This document shows, one piece after another, positions 47,095-55,096 of a DNA stretch of 64,000 nucleotides. Made by a program: the position numbers and the translations under genes. The notes beneath the pieces are model-generated. The model saw only the letters and a program-made list of their open reading frames with translations, made no database searches and was not told the DNA's origin. Source of the DNA: Terrimicrobium sacchariphilum (GTDB taxonomy: Bacteria; Verrucomicrobiota; Verrucomicrobiia; Chthoniobacterales; Terrimicrobiaceae); NCBI RefSeq assembly GCF_001613545.1, contig NZ_BDCO01000003.1:186001-250000 (forward strand), written 5' to 3'. Numbering within the stretch: position 1 is the stretch's first letter; each line of letters starts with the position of its first letter.

Positions 47095-47652
47095 ATGGCG
47101 CATGATGGTTTCGCCCCGTCCAATCTTACTGGCTCGTTGCTGATTGCGCATCCGAGCCTGACGGATCCGAATTTCCGGCGCACCATCCTGTTCCTTTCCC
47201 ATCACACGGTCGAGGACGGGGCTGTTGGTCTGGTATTGAACCGTCCTCTGCGCAAGACACTTGGCGAGATCGCTGCGTCCAAGGTGCCTTTTGCCCTCCA
47301 GCAGGCGGAGACATTCTACGGAGGCCCTGTAGCGATGGACCAGGTGACGGTCGCCAATCTGCAGTGGCAGGACGATCCCTCGTCCGTGGTCTTTCACAGC
47401 TATACGGGGCTCGAGGAAATTGAGATCGGGAACGGTTGGCTGCCCAGCTTGCGGGTATTCCTCGGTTATGCTGGCTGGACGGCCGGTCAGTTGGAAGGCG
47501 AGATCGAGCAGAAGGCCTGGATCGTTATGAAACCGACGCGTGACCTCATCGAGATGGCGACGCCGGACGACGCCTGGCGTACCATTATGCGGGCGTCGAG
47601 TCCCTCGCTGAAGCTTCTCTCGGAAGCTCCGGATCATCCGGAGTGGAACTAG
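47095..47652 (+). CDS. YqgE/AlgH-family protein (UPF0301)
   Basis: A 185-residue protein with the family pattern: LTGSLLIAHPSLTDPNFRRT, VGLVLNRPL, FYGGPVAMDQV, LRVFLGYAGWTAGQLEGEI and AWIVMKP. The family is widespread, with a known fold and an uncertain role, linked in some bacteria to regulation of alginate. I start at ATG 47095 (MAHDGFAPSN), just before the conserved domain; earlier in-frame ATGs would add up to 36 residues. Its last 68 bases overlap the convergent TVP38-like gene. Confidence 0.9.
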   Translation: MAHDGFAPSNLTGSLLIAHPSLTDPNFRRTILFLSHHTVEDGAVGLVLNRPLRKTLGEIAASKVPFALQQAETFYGGPVAMDQVTVANLQWQDDPSSVVFHSYTGLEEIEIGNGWLPSLRVFLGYAGWTAGQLEGEIEQKAWIVMKPTRDLIEMATPDDAWRTIMRASSPSLKLLSEAPDHPEWN

Positions 47653-48292
47653 CCTTGCGCTCTTCGCGGGTGGTCACCCACGCTTTCCAGACGCGGGAGG
47701 CGGCAATGCCTGACCACGCAATGACGACGACGGTTGCGACCAAGCCAAGAATGTACAGTGTCCAGGTCACCGGATCGTGCGGAGTAAGGCTGGCGCTGGA
47801 GCGGACGGCGGAGCCGAGTAGTGCTCCGACGTAGGAGTACGCAGCGCTCATCGGGATGAACCCGAGAAACGAAGCGAAAAGGAACCGCCAGAACCCGATT
47901 TGGGTCAGTCCCGCAGCATAGCTCACAAAGGTATGTGGGACGATGGGTGAGATACGGCTGATGAGGATGAACTTCCATCCTTCGCTGCCGACGGCCTTTT
48001 CCAGAGCCTGCATGCGGGCGTCCTGCCCCATCTTGCGCGTGATCCAATTGCGGGCCAGATAGCGGCTGGTGAGAAAGCTGGCGGCCGCGCCAAGGGTGGA
48101 GGCCGCGGTGACAAGGGGAACGGCTATCCAGAAGCCATAGATTGCACCCGCGCCGACAGTCAGGAAGGAGGCGGGGAGAAAAAGAAACGAGGTGCCGCTG
48201 AAGAGCACGACAAACCAGACTGCGCCGACCCATCCGCTATGGCGGATCCACTCCAGCGAATGCGCCAGAAAATCGGCGTAACTACCTTCCAT
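47585..48292 (-). CDS. TVP38/TMEM64 (DedA-like) membrane protein
   Basis: A 235-residue integral membrane protein. Typical features are VLFSGTSFLFLPASFLTVGA, FWIAVPLVTAASTLGAAASF, and the conserved FILISRISPIVPHTFVSYAA, followed by GLTQIGFWRFLFASFLGFIP. Members of the SNARE-associated/VTT family are implicated in lipid scrambling or membrane homeostasis. The C-terminal tail is charged and cytoplasmic. The last 68 bases overlap algH on the opposite strand. Confidence 0.9.
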   Translation of the reverse strand: MEGSYADFLAHSLEWIRHSGWVGAVWFVVLFSGTSFLFLPASFLTVGAGAIYGFWIAVPLVTAASTLGAAASFLTSRYLARNWITRKMGQDARMQALEKAVGSEGWKFILISRISPIVPHTFVSYAAGLTQIGFWRFLFASFLGFIPMSAAYSYVGALLGSAVRSSASLTPHDPVTWTLYILGLVATVVVIAWSGIAASRVWKAWVTTREERKASSTPDDPELPREASARDSTPA

Positions 48293-48356
48293 TCAGTGTC
48301 GTTGGGTTTAAGGGCGAGCGTCTATGTATCTCGGAAACGGGAGATCAGGGCAAAGA

Positions 48357-48388
48357 AAAAGGCGGACAGCGTGAACTGTCCGCCTTTT
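48357..48388 (-). terminator. Rho-independent terminator after rplQ
   Basis: Arms AAAAGGCGGACAG (48357-48369) and CTGTCCGCCTTTT (48376-48388) are exact complements around a 6-base loop. Read leftward it ends in a T-run, 25 bases beyond the rplQ stop. Confidence 0.93.
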
Positions 48389-48413
48389 CAACGGGAGGTA
48401 TCGGAAGACGACC

Positions 48414-48917
48414 TTATTCCGTCTTCTCGGACGAATCCTCAGCCTTCTCCGTGGCCTTGGCCTTGGAAGCGGGCTTTTTCGTGGCTTTCGCCTTCGCTGG
48501 CTTCGTCTCGGGTGTCGCAGTTACGGGAGCTTCCTCCGCGGCAACTGCAAGGTCTACCCACTCGATGTAAGCCATCGGAGCGGAGTCGCTCGGGCGGGGC
48601 CCAAGCTTGATGATGCGGGTGTAGCCGCCGTTGCGGGTGGCGCTGCGGGGCCCGAGCTCGGTGAACAGCTTGCTGACCGCCTTGACGGTGCGGGTGCTGT
48701 TGTTGTGGAGCAGGGCGAGGGCGCGGCGGCGGGCGTGCAGATTGTTACGCTTGGCGAGCGTGATCATCTTCTCCGCGAGCGGCTTGACGGCCTTGGCCTT
48801 GGCCAGGGTCGTCTTGATGCGACCGTGCTCGATGAGGCTGCAGGCCTGGTTGGCGAGCAGCGCGTTGCGGTGCTCGGCGGTGCGGCCGAGTTTGACAGTT
48901 TTCTTTTGGTGGCGCAT
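48414..48917 (-). CDS. rplQ: Ribosomal protein L17 with basic C-terminal extension
   Basis: Large-subunit ribosomal protein. The L17 core occupies residues of about 1-118 (MRHQKKTVKLGRTAEHRNAL, then HGRIKTTLAKAKAVKPLAEK and GGYTRIIKLGPRPSDSAPMAYIEWV, here in parts). A tail of about 40 residues rich in Lys, Ala, Thr and Glu follows (KPAKAKATKKPASKAKATEK), making it 167 residues instead of about 120-130. It starts 6 bases after the rpoA stop and is followed by a terminator. Confidence 0.97.
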   Translation of the reverse strand: MRHQKKTVKLGRTAEHRNALLANQACSLIEHGRIKTTLAKAKAVKPLAEKMITLAKRNNLHARRRALALLHNNSTRTVKAVSKLFTELGPRSATRNGGYTRIIKLGPRPSDSAPMAYIEWVDLAVAAEEAPVTATPETKPAKAKATKKPASKAKATEKAEDSSEKTE

Positions 48918-48923
48918 GGCTGG

Positions 48924-49928
48924 TTACTTGATCTCGCCGACGGGGTCGACGAGGCCGGATTCGAATTTCATGCCGAGGCCCAAACCGAGTTGCTGGAGCT
49001 TGTCCTTGATCTCGTTGAGCGACTTTTTGCCGAAGTTGCGGTACTTCAGCATTTCGGCCTCCGTCTTCATGGCCAACTGGCCGACGGTGGTGATATTGGC
49101 GTTGTTGAGGCAGTTCGCAGCGCGAACGGAGAGCTCGATCTCGTTGACGCTCATGTTGAGCAGCTTCTTGAGTCGGGTGTTCTCCTGGCTGACTTCCTCC
49201 GGGGTTTCGTCAAACTCGACCTTGGTGTCGTCGTAACCGACGAACACGTCGAGGTGATGGCGAAGAATGGCCGAGGCCTGGAGGAGCGCTTCGTCAGGCG
49301 TGATGCGGCCGTCCGTCCAGATGTCGAGGATGAGCTTGTCGTAGTCCGTACGCTGACCCACACGGGTGTTTTCCACGGCGTACTTGACGCGGGTGACAGG
49401 CGAGAAGATCGAGTCGATGGCGATGACGCCGATCGGCTGGTCCGAGGACTTGTTCTCGTCGCCGGTGGCGAAGCCGCGACCGACCTTGACTTCGAATTCC
49501 GCCTCGAACTTCTGCTTCTTGTCGAGGGTGGCGATGTGCTGGTCGGGATTGACGACCTCGATGCCCTGCACGAGCTGGAGGTCGGCGGCTGTGATGGCGC
49601 CTTCCTTGGTGACCGAAAGGGTCACGGTGCGGGTCTCATGGTCGGGGGCCTTGAACTTGACCTTCTTGAGGTTGAGAATGATGTCGACGACGTCTTCCAC
49701 CACGCCCGGGAGGCTGGTGAATTCGTGCGAAGCTCCCTCGATGCGGACCGAGGTGATGGCGGCGCCTTCCAGCGAGGAGAGGAGCACGCGGCGGAGCGAG
49801 TTGCCGAGCGTGTGGCCGTAACCGGCTTCGAAGGGTTCCGCGATGAACTTCGCGTACGTGTCTGTCGCCGTTGCCTCATCTTTGGTGAGGCTCTTGGGCA
49901 TTTCGAATCGTCCGAGACGAATTGGCAT
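48924..49928 (-). CDS. rpoA: RNA polymerase alpha subunit
   Basis: Assembles the polymerase core and contacts upstream promoter DNA and regulators. The 334-residue protein has the N-terminal assembly domain (GYGHTLGNSLRRVLLSSLEG, KAPDHETRTVTLSV) and the C-terminal helix-hairpin domain (ELSVRAANCLNNANITTVGQ, then YRNFGKKSLNEIKDKLQQLG). It sits with rplQ, but the preceding gene is a phosphohexomutase rather than rpsD/rpsK/rpsM, so the alpha operon is broken up here. Confidence 0.98.
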   Translation of the reverse strand: MPIRLGRFEMPKSLTKDEATATDTYAKFIAEPFEAGYGHTLGNSLRRVLLSSLEGAAITSVRIEGASHEFTSLPGVVEDVVDIILNLKKVKFKAPDHETRTVTLSVTKEGAITAADLQLVQGIEVVNPDQHIATLDKKQKFEAEFEVKVGRGFATGDENKSSDQPIGVIAIDSIFSPVTRVKYAVENTRVGQRTDYDKLILDIWTDGRITPDEALLQASAILRHHLDVFVGYDDTKVEFDETPEEVSQENTRLKKLLNMSVNEIELSVRAANCLNNANITTVGQLAMKTEAEMLKYRNFGKKSLNEIKDKLQQLGLGLGMKFESGLVDPVGEIK

Positions 49929-50017
49929 GGGTACTTAATGATTTCGCCGGGTTTCCCTGTGCGCTAGTGGCAGATCATCGAAGATGCCTGCCGCAGGACC
50001 AACGGCGCGTTATTTCA

Positions 50018-50051
50018 GCGCAAGGGTGGACACGCTAGTCGCACCCTGCGC
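50018..50051 (-). other. Imperfect hairpin between the phosphohexomutase gene and rpoA
   Basis: GCGC-A-AGGGTG (50018-50028) pairs with CACCCT-GCGC (50042-50051), leaving one bulged base and a 13-base loop. Read leftward no strong T-run follows. It may be a weak terminator for the mutase gene or part of the rpoA leader. Confidence 0.35.
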
Positions 50052-50091
50052 GAAAGCAAGGAGAAAATACCGGGAATTGTGGCGACCGAGG

Positions 50092-52053
50092 TTACTTCAA
50101 GCGGGCGTCGGCGTCGGCCTTGAGGGTCTCCCACAGGCTCTGGATGGACGCGGCGACCTTGGTCTTGATCGCGGCAAGCTCCTCGGCGGTAAAGGTTTGA
50201 CCTTCGGCAGGCTTCTGCGCGGCGAACATGTAGTACTTGATCTTGGGCTCGGTGCCGGACGGACGCACCGCGATGCGGCGGTTGTCGGCGAGCGTGATCA
50301 TGAGCATGGCCTCGGCGGGGATGCGGACGCCCTCGCTGTCGTAGATTTCCTCCGTGGCGAAGTTCTGCACGGAAACCACTGCGGCTCCGTCGAGGGTGGT
50401 CGGCGGGTTGGCGGCGTAGGAGTCGACGAGCTTCTTGATCTGGGCGGCGCCTTCCGCACCTTCCATCGTGAGGGATTCGCCACGCTCGAGGTAATAGCCG
50501 TACTCGCGGTAGATATTGTCGAGGAGGCCGACGAGGGTGAGACCCTGCGACTTCGCATAGGCGGCGACCTCGGCGATCATCACGGCGGCGGAGTTGCCGT
50601 CCTTGTCGCGGACGAAGTCGGACCCGCTGTAGCCGTAGCTTTCCTCGCCGCCGAAAACGTAGAGCGAGGAGTATTTGATGCGGAGGTCTCGGGTGGCGTC
50701 CTCGGAGAGCTGGCGGTATTCCTGGCGGAGCTCGGCGGGAATCTGTTCCTCGTACTTGCCGAGCTTCTCGCCGATGTACTTGAACCCGGTGAGCGTCTCG
50801 ACGGTACGGAGGCCGAATTTCTCGGCGATCGCCTTTTGCAAGTCCGTGGTGACGAAGGTCTTGATGATGACGCCGCGCGAGGCGTTTTCCTTGGTCAGGA
50901 TGCCGAGGGCAAAGTGCTGCGAGGCGCGATACCACGCCATGAGCGAGCCGATCTGGTTGCCGGTGAGGAGGACCATCTTGCCTTCGTCATTGCGGACTGC
51001 GATGCCCATGCGGTCGTCGTCGGGATCGGTCGCGATGACGAGATCGGAGCCGGTTTCCTCGGCGAGCTTCACCGCGAGGCTGAGGGCTTCGGCGTTCTCG
51101 GGGTTGGGCGACTTGACGGTCGGGAAGCGGCCATCCGGCACCTCCTGCGACTCGACGGTGAGAAACTGGAAGCCGAGGCGCTGGAGCATCGGCTTGATGA
51201 TGACGCCGCCCACGCCGTGCAGCGGGGTGTAGACCACCTTGAGGGAATTCTCCTTGCGGATGAGCTCGGGATTGAGCGGGAGTTTCTCGAGGCGGGCCAT
51301 GTAGGCCTCATCGACTTCCTCGCCCATCGGAATGACCTTGCCCTGCTCGGCGGCCGGGACGGGAGCGTAGTTGTCGCTCTCGACGGCGTTGACCTTGTCG
51401 ATGATCGCGGAGGCATGCGGCTCGGTAACCTGGCAGCCGTCCTCAAAGTACACCTTGTAGCCGTTGTACTGTGGCGGGTTGTGGCTTGCCGTGATGTTGA
51501 TGCCGGCCTGGGAATTCGTGTAGCGAACGGCGAAAGATAGCTCGGGAGTTGAGCGGGGCCCCTCGAAGAGATAGGCGTCCACGCCGTTTTCCACCATCAC
51601 CTTGGCGGCGAGTTCGGCGAATTCGCGGGAGAAATAGCGGGTGTCGTGGCTGATACAGATGGAGGGCTTGCCCTCACGACCGCTGCGGGCGAAATGCTCC
51701 TTCACATAGGCGACCAGACCCTGGGTGGCGCGACTGATGTTGTAGTAGTTCATCGCGTTGGTTCCCACACAGGGGAACTCCGGGCGGTCGAGCGGCTGGG
51801 GCGAACCTGCCTCGGCCTTGGTCAGGGTTGCGCCGATGGTCTTGCCTCGGAGGCCGCCGGTGCCGAAGGCGAGCGTACGGAAGAACCTGTTATCCAGCTC
51901 CTTCCAGTTTTCCGTGTCGACCAGCTCCTGGATGACAGCCTGGTCGAGAGGCGACGTGCTCTTGCTGAGCAGGGCCTGGATGTTCTGGGCTGAAGACTCG
52001 AGAATTTTTCCGGCCGCAGCCGCGGCAGCAATCGTGGTGGTAAGCTCGCTCAT
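50092..52053 (-). CDS. Phosphoglucomutase/phosphomannomutase family enzyme
   Basis: Alpha-D-phosphohexomutase that moves phosphate between C1 and C6 of hexoses. The 653-residue protein has all four family motifs: FGTGGLRG near the start, the phosphoserine loop ITASHNPPQYNGYKVY, the metal-binding DPDDDRMG, the sugar-specificity loop GGEESYGYSGSDFVRDKDG and the phosphate-binding RPSGTEPKIKYY. The length and GEESYGY fit the long PgcA-like phosphoglucomutase/phosphopentomutase type. It starts at ATG 52051-52053 and precedes rpoA by 163 bases. Confidence 0.93.
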   Translation of the reverse strand: MSELTTTIAAAAAAGKILESSAQNIQALLSKSTSPLDQAVIQELVDTENWKELDNRFFRTLAFGTGGLRGKTIGATLTKAEAGSPQPLDRPEFPCVGTNAMNYYNISRATQGLVAYVKEHFARSGREGKPSICISHDTRYFSREFAELAAKVMVENGVDAYLFEGPRSTPELSFAVRYTNSQAGINITASHNPPQYNGYKVYFEDGCQVTEPHASAIIDKVNAVESDNYAPVPAAEQGKVIPMGEEVDEAYMARLEKLPLNPELIRKENSLKVVYTPLHGVGGVIIKPMLQRLGFQFLTVESQEVPDGRFPTVKSPNPENAEALSLAVKLAEETGSDLVIATDPDDDRMGIAVRNDEGKMVLLTGNQIGSLMAWYRASQHFALGILTKENASRGVIIKTFVTTDLQKAIAEKFGLRTVETLTGFKYIGEKLGKYEEQIPAELRQEYRQLSEDATRDLRIKYSSLYVFGGEESYGYSGSDFVRDKDGNSAAVMIAEVAAYAKSQGLTLVGLLDNIYREYGYYLERGESLTMEGAEGAAQIKKLVDSYAANPPTTLDGAAVVSVQNFATEEIYDSEGVRIPAEAMLMITLADNRRIAVRPSGTEPKIKYYMFAAQKPAEGQTFTAEELAAIKTKVAASIQSLWETLKADADARLK

Positions 52054-52151
52054 TGCAGGGAGGTCTTGCCTACCAGCATGGCTCCCAATTGTCGAGGCGT
52101 CGAATATCTTTCGCTCCCTGAGGGCAGGATGAGGTCACGGCCCTGTTGACA

Positions 52152-53369
52152 ATGAACACGAGCCGCCTAGCCTTTACCGCACAGAAAATGTCTCACCCAA
52201 TCCGACCCTCGGACGCGCGGTTTGTCTCCCATGCGCCCGGTCACTGGCCTGATGTGGCGCCTGAACAGTGGAATGACTGGAAATGGCAGTTAAAAAACCG
52301 CGTAACGACTCTGGCCCGTCTGGAAGAGCTGATCCCGCTCACGACCGAGGAACGCGCAGGGGTTCTGCTCGCGGGCAACAAGCTCTCGCTCGCCATCACG
52401 CCTCACTTTTTCAACCTGATCGAGCCGGATAATCCGGATTGCCCGATCCGCCGCCAGGTCATCCCGCGCATGGAGGAAGGGTATACCGCTCCATGGGAAA
52501 TGGCTGATCCCTGCGGCGAGGACAGCCACATGCCGGTGCCTGGACTCGTCCACCGCTACCCGGATCGCGTCCTCTTCCTCGTGACCGACCGCTGCGCCTC
52601 GTATTGCCGCTACTGCACGCGCAGCCGGGTGGTCAGTGGGGCGGGGGATCAGGAATTGCACACCGACTTTGACGAAGCCTTTGCCTATCTCGAGAAACAC
52701 ACCGAGGTGCGTGACGTGCTCTTCTCCGGCGGCGACGCGCTTTTGCTCTCGGATGAAAAGCTGGAACGCCTGCTCAGCCGGGTACGTGCCATCCCGCATA
52801 TCGAGTTTGTCCGCATCGGCACGCGTGTGCCGATCTTTCTCCCGCAGCGCATCACGCCGGAGCTTTGCAAGATGCTCCAGAAATACCATCCGCTCTGGAT
52901 GAGCGTGCATGTGAATCACCCGCGCGAGTTGACCACCGAGGTGCGCGAGGCGCTGGGGCGTCTCGTTGATCATGGCATCCCGCTGGGCAATCAGAGCGTC
53001 TTCCTCGCCGGGGTGAATGATGATGTGGAGACCATGCGCGAGCTGGTGCACAAGCTCCTGCTCTGCCGCGTGCGACCGTATTACCTTTACCAGTGCGATC
53101 TTATCCAGGGTTCCTCGCATCTGCGCTCGTCGGTGGCGAAGGGCGTCGAGATCATCGAGGCGCTGCGCGGGTTTACCACGGGGTATGCGGTGCCGCAGTT
53201 TGTCATCGACGCTCCCGGCGGCGGCGGCAAGGTGCCGATCAATCCCTCCTACGTGCTCTACCACGACCAGGAAAAGGTCGTGATCCGCAACTACGAGGGG
53301 AAGATCTTTGAGTACCCCGAGGCCGGGCTTCCGGTCGTCAGTCATCGCGAGGTCGAGCTGTTTCGCTAA
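52152..53369 (+). CDS. KamA-family lysine 2,3-aminomutase-like radical SAM enzyme
   Basis: PLP- and SAM-dependent enzyme that shifts an amino group from C2 to C3 of lysine or a related substrate. The 405-residue protein has the C148-x3-C152-x2-C155 motif (TDRCASYCRYCTRSRVV), FSGGDALLLSD, HVNHPRELT, and the C-terminal YLYQCDLIQGSSHLR and FVIDAPGGGGKVPINPSY. The size suits KamA more than the shorter EpmB. The start is ATG 52152; a TTG 6 bases upstream is possible. No lysine catabolic genes are adjacent, so the true substrate is uncertain. Confidence 0.9.
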   Translation: MNTSRLAFTAQKMSHPIRPSDARFVSHAPGHWPDVAPEQWNDWKWQLKNRVTTLARLEELIPLTTEERAGVLLAGNKLSLAITPHFFNLIEPDNPDCPIRRQVIPRMEEGYTAPWEMADPCGEDSHMPVPGLVHRYPDRVLFLVTDRCASYCRYCTRSRVVSGAGDQELHTDFDEAFAYLEKHTEVRDVLFSGGDALLLSDEKLERLLSRVRAIPHIEFVRIGTRVPIFLPQRITPELCKMLQKYHPLWMSVHVNHPRELTTEVREALGRLVDHGIPLGNQSVFLAGVNDDVETMRELVHKLLLCRVRPYYLYQCDLIQGSSHLRSSVAKGVEIIEALRGFTTGYAVPQFVIDAPGGGGKVPINPSYVLYHDQEKVVIRNYEGKIFEYPEAGLPVVSHREVELFR

Positions 53370-53466
53370 CAAAGTGAACCCTATCGCAAGGTGGGGCTAA
53401 ACTAACGCAAGCCTCCGGCAGCGGAGTTGGGCGGTTTAGGGCATGGATTGTGCACATTCGTCATCC

Positions 53467-53586
53467 ATGAGCACCGAAGCCGCCGCAACACCCGCGATCA
53501 TCCGGGCCGATCCTCGCTCGCTGTCATTTCTGGCACAGGCGGGAGTGGTGCATCTCTGCATGGACACGAAGGAACTCCATGACTGA
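53467..53586 (+). CDS. Possible 39-residue leader peptide before the flavodoxin genes
   Basis: A short frame starts with ATG 53467 (MSTEAAATPAII), ends HLCMDTKELHD and stops 6 bases before the flavodoxin ATG. Neither it nor the flavodoxin gene has a strong ribosome binding site, so coupled translation is conceivable. No family is recognised, and it may be chance. Confidence 0.3.
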   Translation: MSTEAAATPAIIRADPRSLSFLAQAGVVHLCMDTKELHD

Positions 53587-53592
53587 GATTTT

Positions 53593-54045
53593 ATGATCAC
53601 GATATTCTTCGCAACCCAGACGGGAAATGCCGAGGAGAGCGCCGAGAACCTCCTCAAGCATCTGACTGAGGGCGGTCTCACCGCTCGCACCAAGACCCTC
53701 TACGATTACCAGGCCGGAAAGCTGGCGGAGGAGCAGGTTGCTCTCTTTGTCGTAAGCACCTTTGGCGATGGAGAGCCTCCAGACGACGCAATTCCTTTTT
53801 ATGCGGGGCTGCAAACTCTGGCCGAGGGCTCGCTGCCAGGTCTGAAATACGCCGTCTTCGCTCTCGGCGATAAATGCTACGATGAGTTCTGCAAGTTTGG
53901 CCGGGACATCGACGCTCAGCTCGGAAGGCTGGGAGCCGAGCGGATTCTCGCGACGGAGGAATGCGACCTCGATCAGGATGTGAAGCTCCCGCCCTGGGCG
54001 GATCAGCTCATTCCGCTGCTGGCGGAGAAAGCCGGGGCGGTATGA
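53593..54045 (+). CDS. Flavodoxin-domain protein
   Basis: A 150-residue FMN-binding domain. The phosphate loop ATQTGNAEESAENLL is intact, followed by VVSTFGDGEPPDDAIPFYAG and VFALGDKCYDEFCKFGRDID, the pattern of flavodoxin modules in sulfite and cytochrome P450 reductases (CysJ/MioC-like). It acts as a single-domain electron carrier. Its stop overlaps the next gene's start (ATGA). It lies with a ferritin and a haem-protein gene, which hints at iron reduction or haem cleavage. Confidence 0.9.
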   Translation: MITIFFATQTGNAEESAENLLKHLTEGGLTARTKTLYDYQAGKLAEEQVALFVVSTFGDGEPPDDAIPFYAGLQTLAEGSLPGLKYAVFALGDKCYDEFCKFGRDIDAQLGRLGAERILATEECDLDQDVKLPPWADQLIPLLAEKAGAV

Positions 54046-54485
54046 ATCGCAGCATCGTGGTTCTCTACACGGAAGAGGGTGATGCCGCAATGAGCGTAGC
54101 TTTTGACCTCGCGGCGGGGTTGTTCAGCAACGGGTACGACGTGACCGTGGCGGGTTTTTCCCGCTATCTCGCGAGTCATGTATTGACCGAGCGCACGCTG
54201 CTGGTTTGTGTGGACGAGACGCAGCCCCGCGTAATGGATGAGGTGCTCGACTTTGTCGACTTCGCAGGCTCTCTGGACCGAAGCAGTCTATCGCGCCTCC
54301 GGTTCTCGGTCTTGTCTCTTGGGCAGGGAGAGGCTGGTTGTGATATTGACTCATCCCTGGCGCAAAATGGAGCGAATCGTCTCGCGCGCCACGTGGTGGC
54401 GGCGACTTCGGATTCCGCGCTCATCGAAACCTGGGAGGAAACGATTTGCGCCTCTGTCGGGCTTGGGCTACGACGGGCAGCGTAA
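54042..54485 (+). CDS. Degenerate flavodoxin-like protein
   Basis: A 147-residue protein translated by coupling with the preceding flavodoxin. It begins SIVVLYTEEGDAAMSVAFDL, which recalls a flavodoxin beta-strand and phosphate loop, but the T-x-T-G-x-x-E loop is replaced by TEEGDAA. A later segment, LRFSVLSLGQGEAGCDIDSS, matches the position of the second FMN loop without its aromatic residues. I infer a diverged copy that may not bind FMN. It could also be an unrelated Rossmann-like protein. Confidence 0.7.
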   Translation: MNRSIVVLYTEEGDAAMSVAFDLAAGLFSNGYDVTVAGFSRYLASHVLTERTLLVCVDETQPRVMDEVLDFVDFAGSLDRSSLSRLRFSVLSLGQGEAGCDIDSSLAQNGANRLARHVVAATSDSALIETWEETICASVGLGLRRAA

Positions 54486-54499
54486 CCCCTACTTAACTT

Positions 54500-55012
54500 A
54501 TGATCAGCAGCCAAACCCTGGTCGACCTGCTCAATGAGCAGATTCGAAACGAACTCTATTCCCACGCCATTTACCTCGCGATGTCGGGATGGTACGAAAC
54601 GACGCCTTTCAAGGGCTTCGCCGCCAAGTACCATGCCGCCGCTCTCGAAGAACATGGACACGCCATGCGGTTCTATACGTATCTGGCGGACCGTGACGCT
54701 CGCATCAAAGTGCTCGCCGTGCCGGAGCCTCCCTTCGAATACGAGTCTGTCGTGAGCGCGGCCAAGGCGGCTCTTGAGCAGGAGCGTCTGGTCAGCTCGC
54801 AGATCCGCAAGATCTACTCTCAGGCACAGAAGGATGAGGACTTTGAAACGCTCTCGTTCCTGAAGTGGTTCCTCGACGAGCAGGTCGAGGAGGAAAAGAC
54901 GGCGCAGGATTTTCTCGGCTATGTCGAACTGGCCGCCGGCCACCCGGTCGCGCTGCTGGAGCTCGATGAGAAGGCGATCCCTGCCGTCGCCGCTTCTCCC
55001 GACACCAAGTAA
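54500..55012 (+). CDS. Bacterial ferritin
   Basis: Iron storage protein of 170 residues forming a four-helix bundle. Iron ligands of the ferroxidase site are recognisable: E18 in NEQIRNELYSHAIYLAM, E51 and H54 in ALEEHGHAMRFYTYL, a Glu near residue 94 (LEQER) and the Gln/Glu in DEQVEEEKTAQDFL. There is no haem-binding methionine typical of bacterioferritin that I can confirm, so I call it a non-haem ferritin (FtnA type). It lies 14 bases after the flavodoxin-like pair. Confidence 0.93.
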   Translation: MISSQTLVDLLNEQIRNELYSHAIYLAMSGWYETTPFKGFAAKYHAAALEEHGHAMRFYTYLADRDARIKVLAVPEPPFEYESVVSAAKAALEQERLVSSQIRKIYSQAQKDEDFETLSFLKWFLDEQVEEEKTAQDFLGYVELAAGHPVALLELDEKAIPAVAASPDTK

Positions 55013-55096
55013 TCTCACCACCATCCATGGCGGCAGAGGGAACATACAGGGCTGCCGCCATGGATACCTCCCCGGAAATGCTCGAACTTTAAGCCT

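Noticed and set aside
53370-53592. Fur box upstream of the flavodoxin-ferritin group
   Set aside because: No sequence resembling the 19-bp Fur consensus palindrome could be found by eye.
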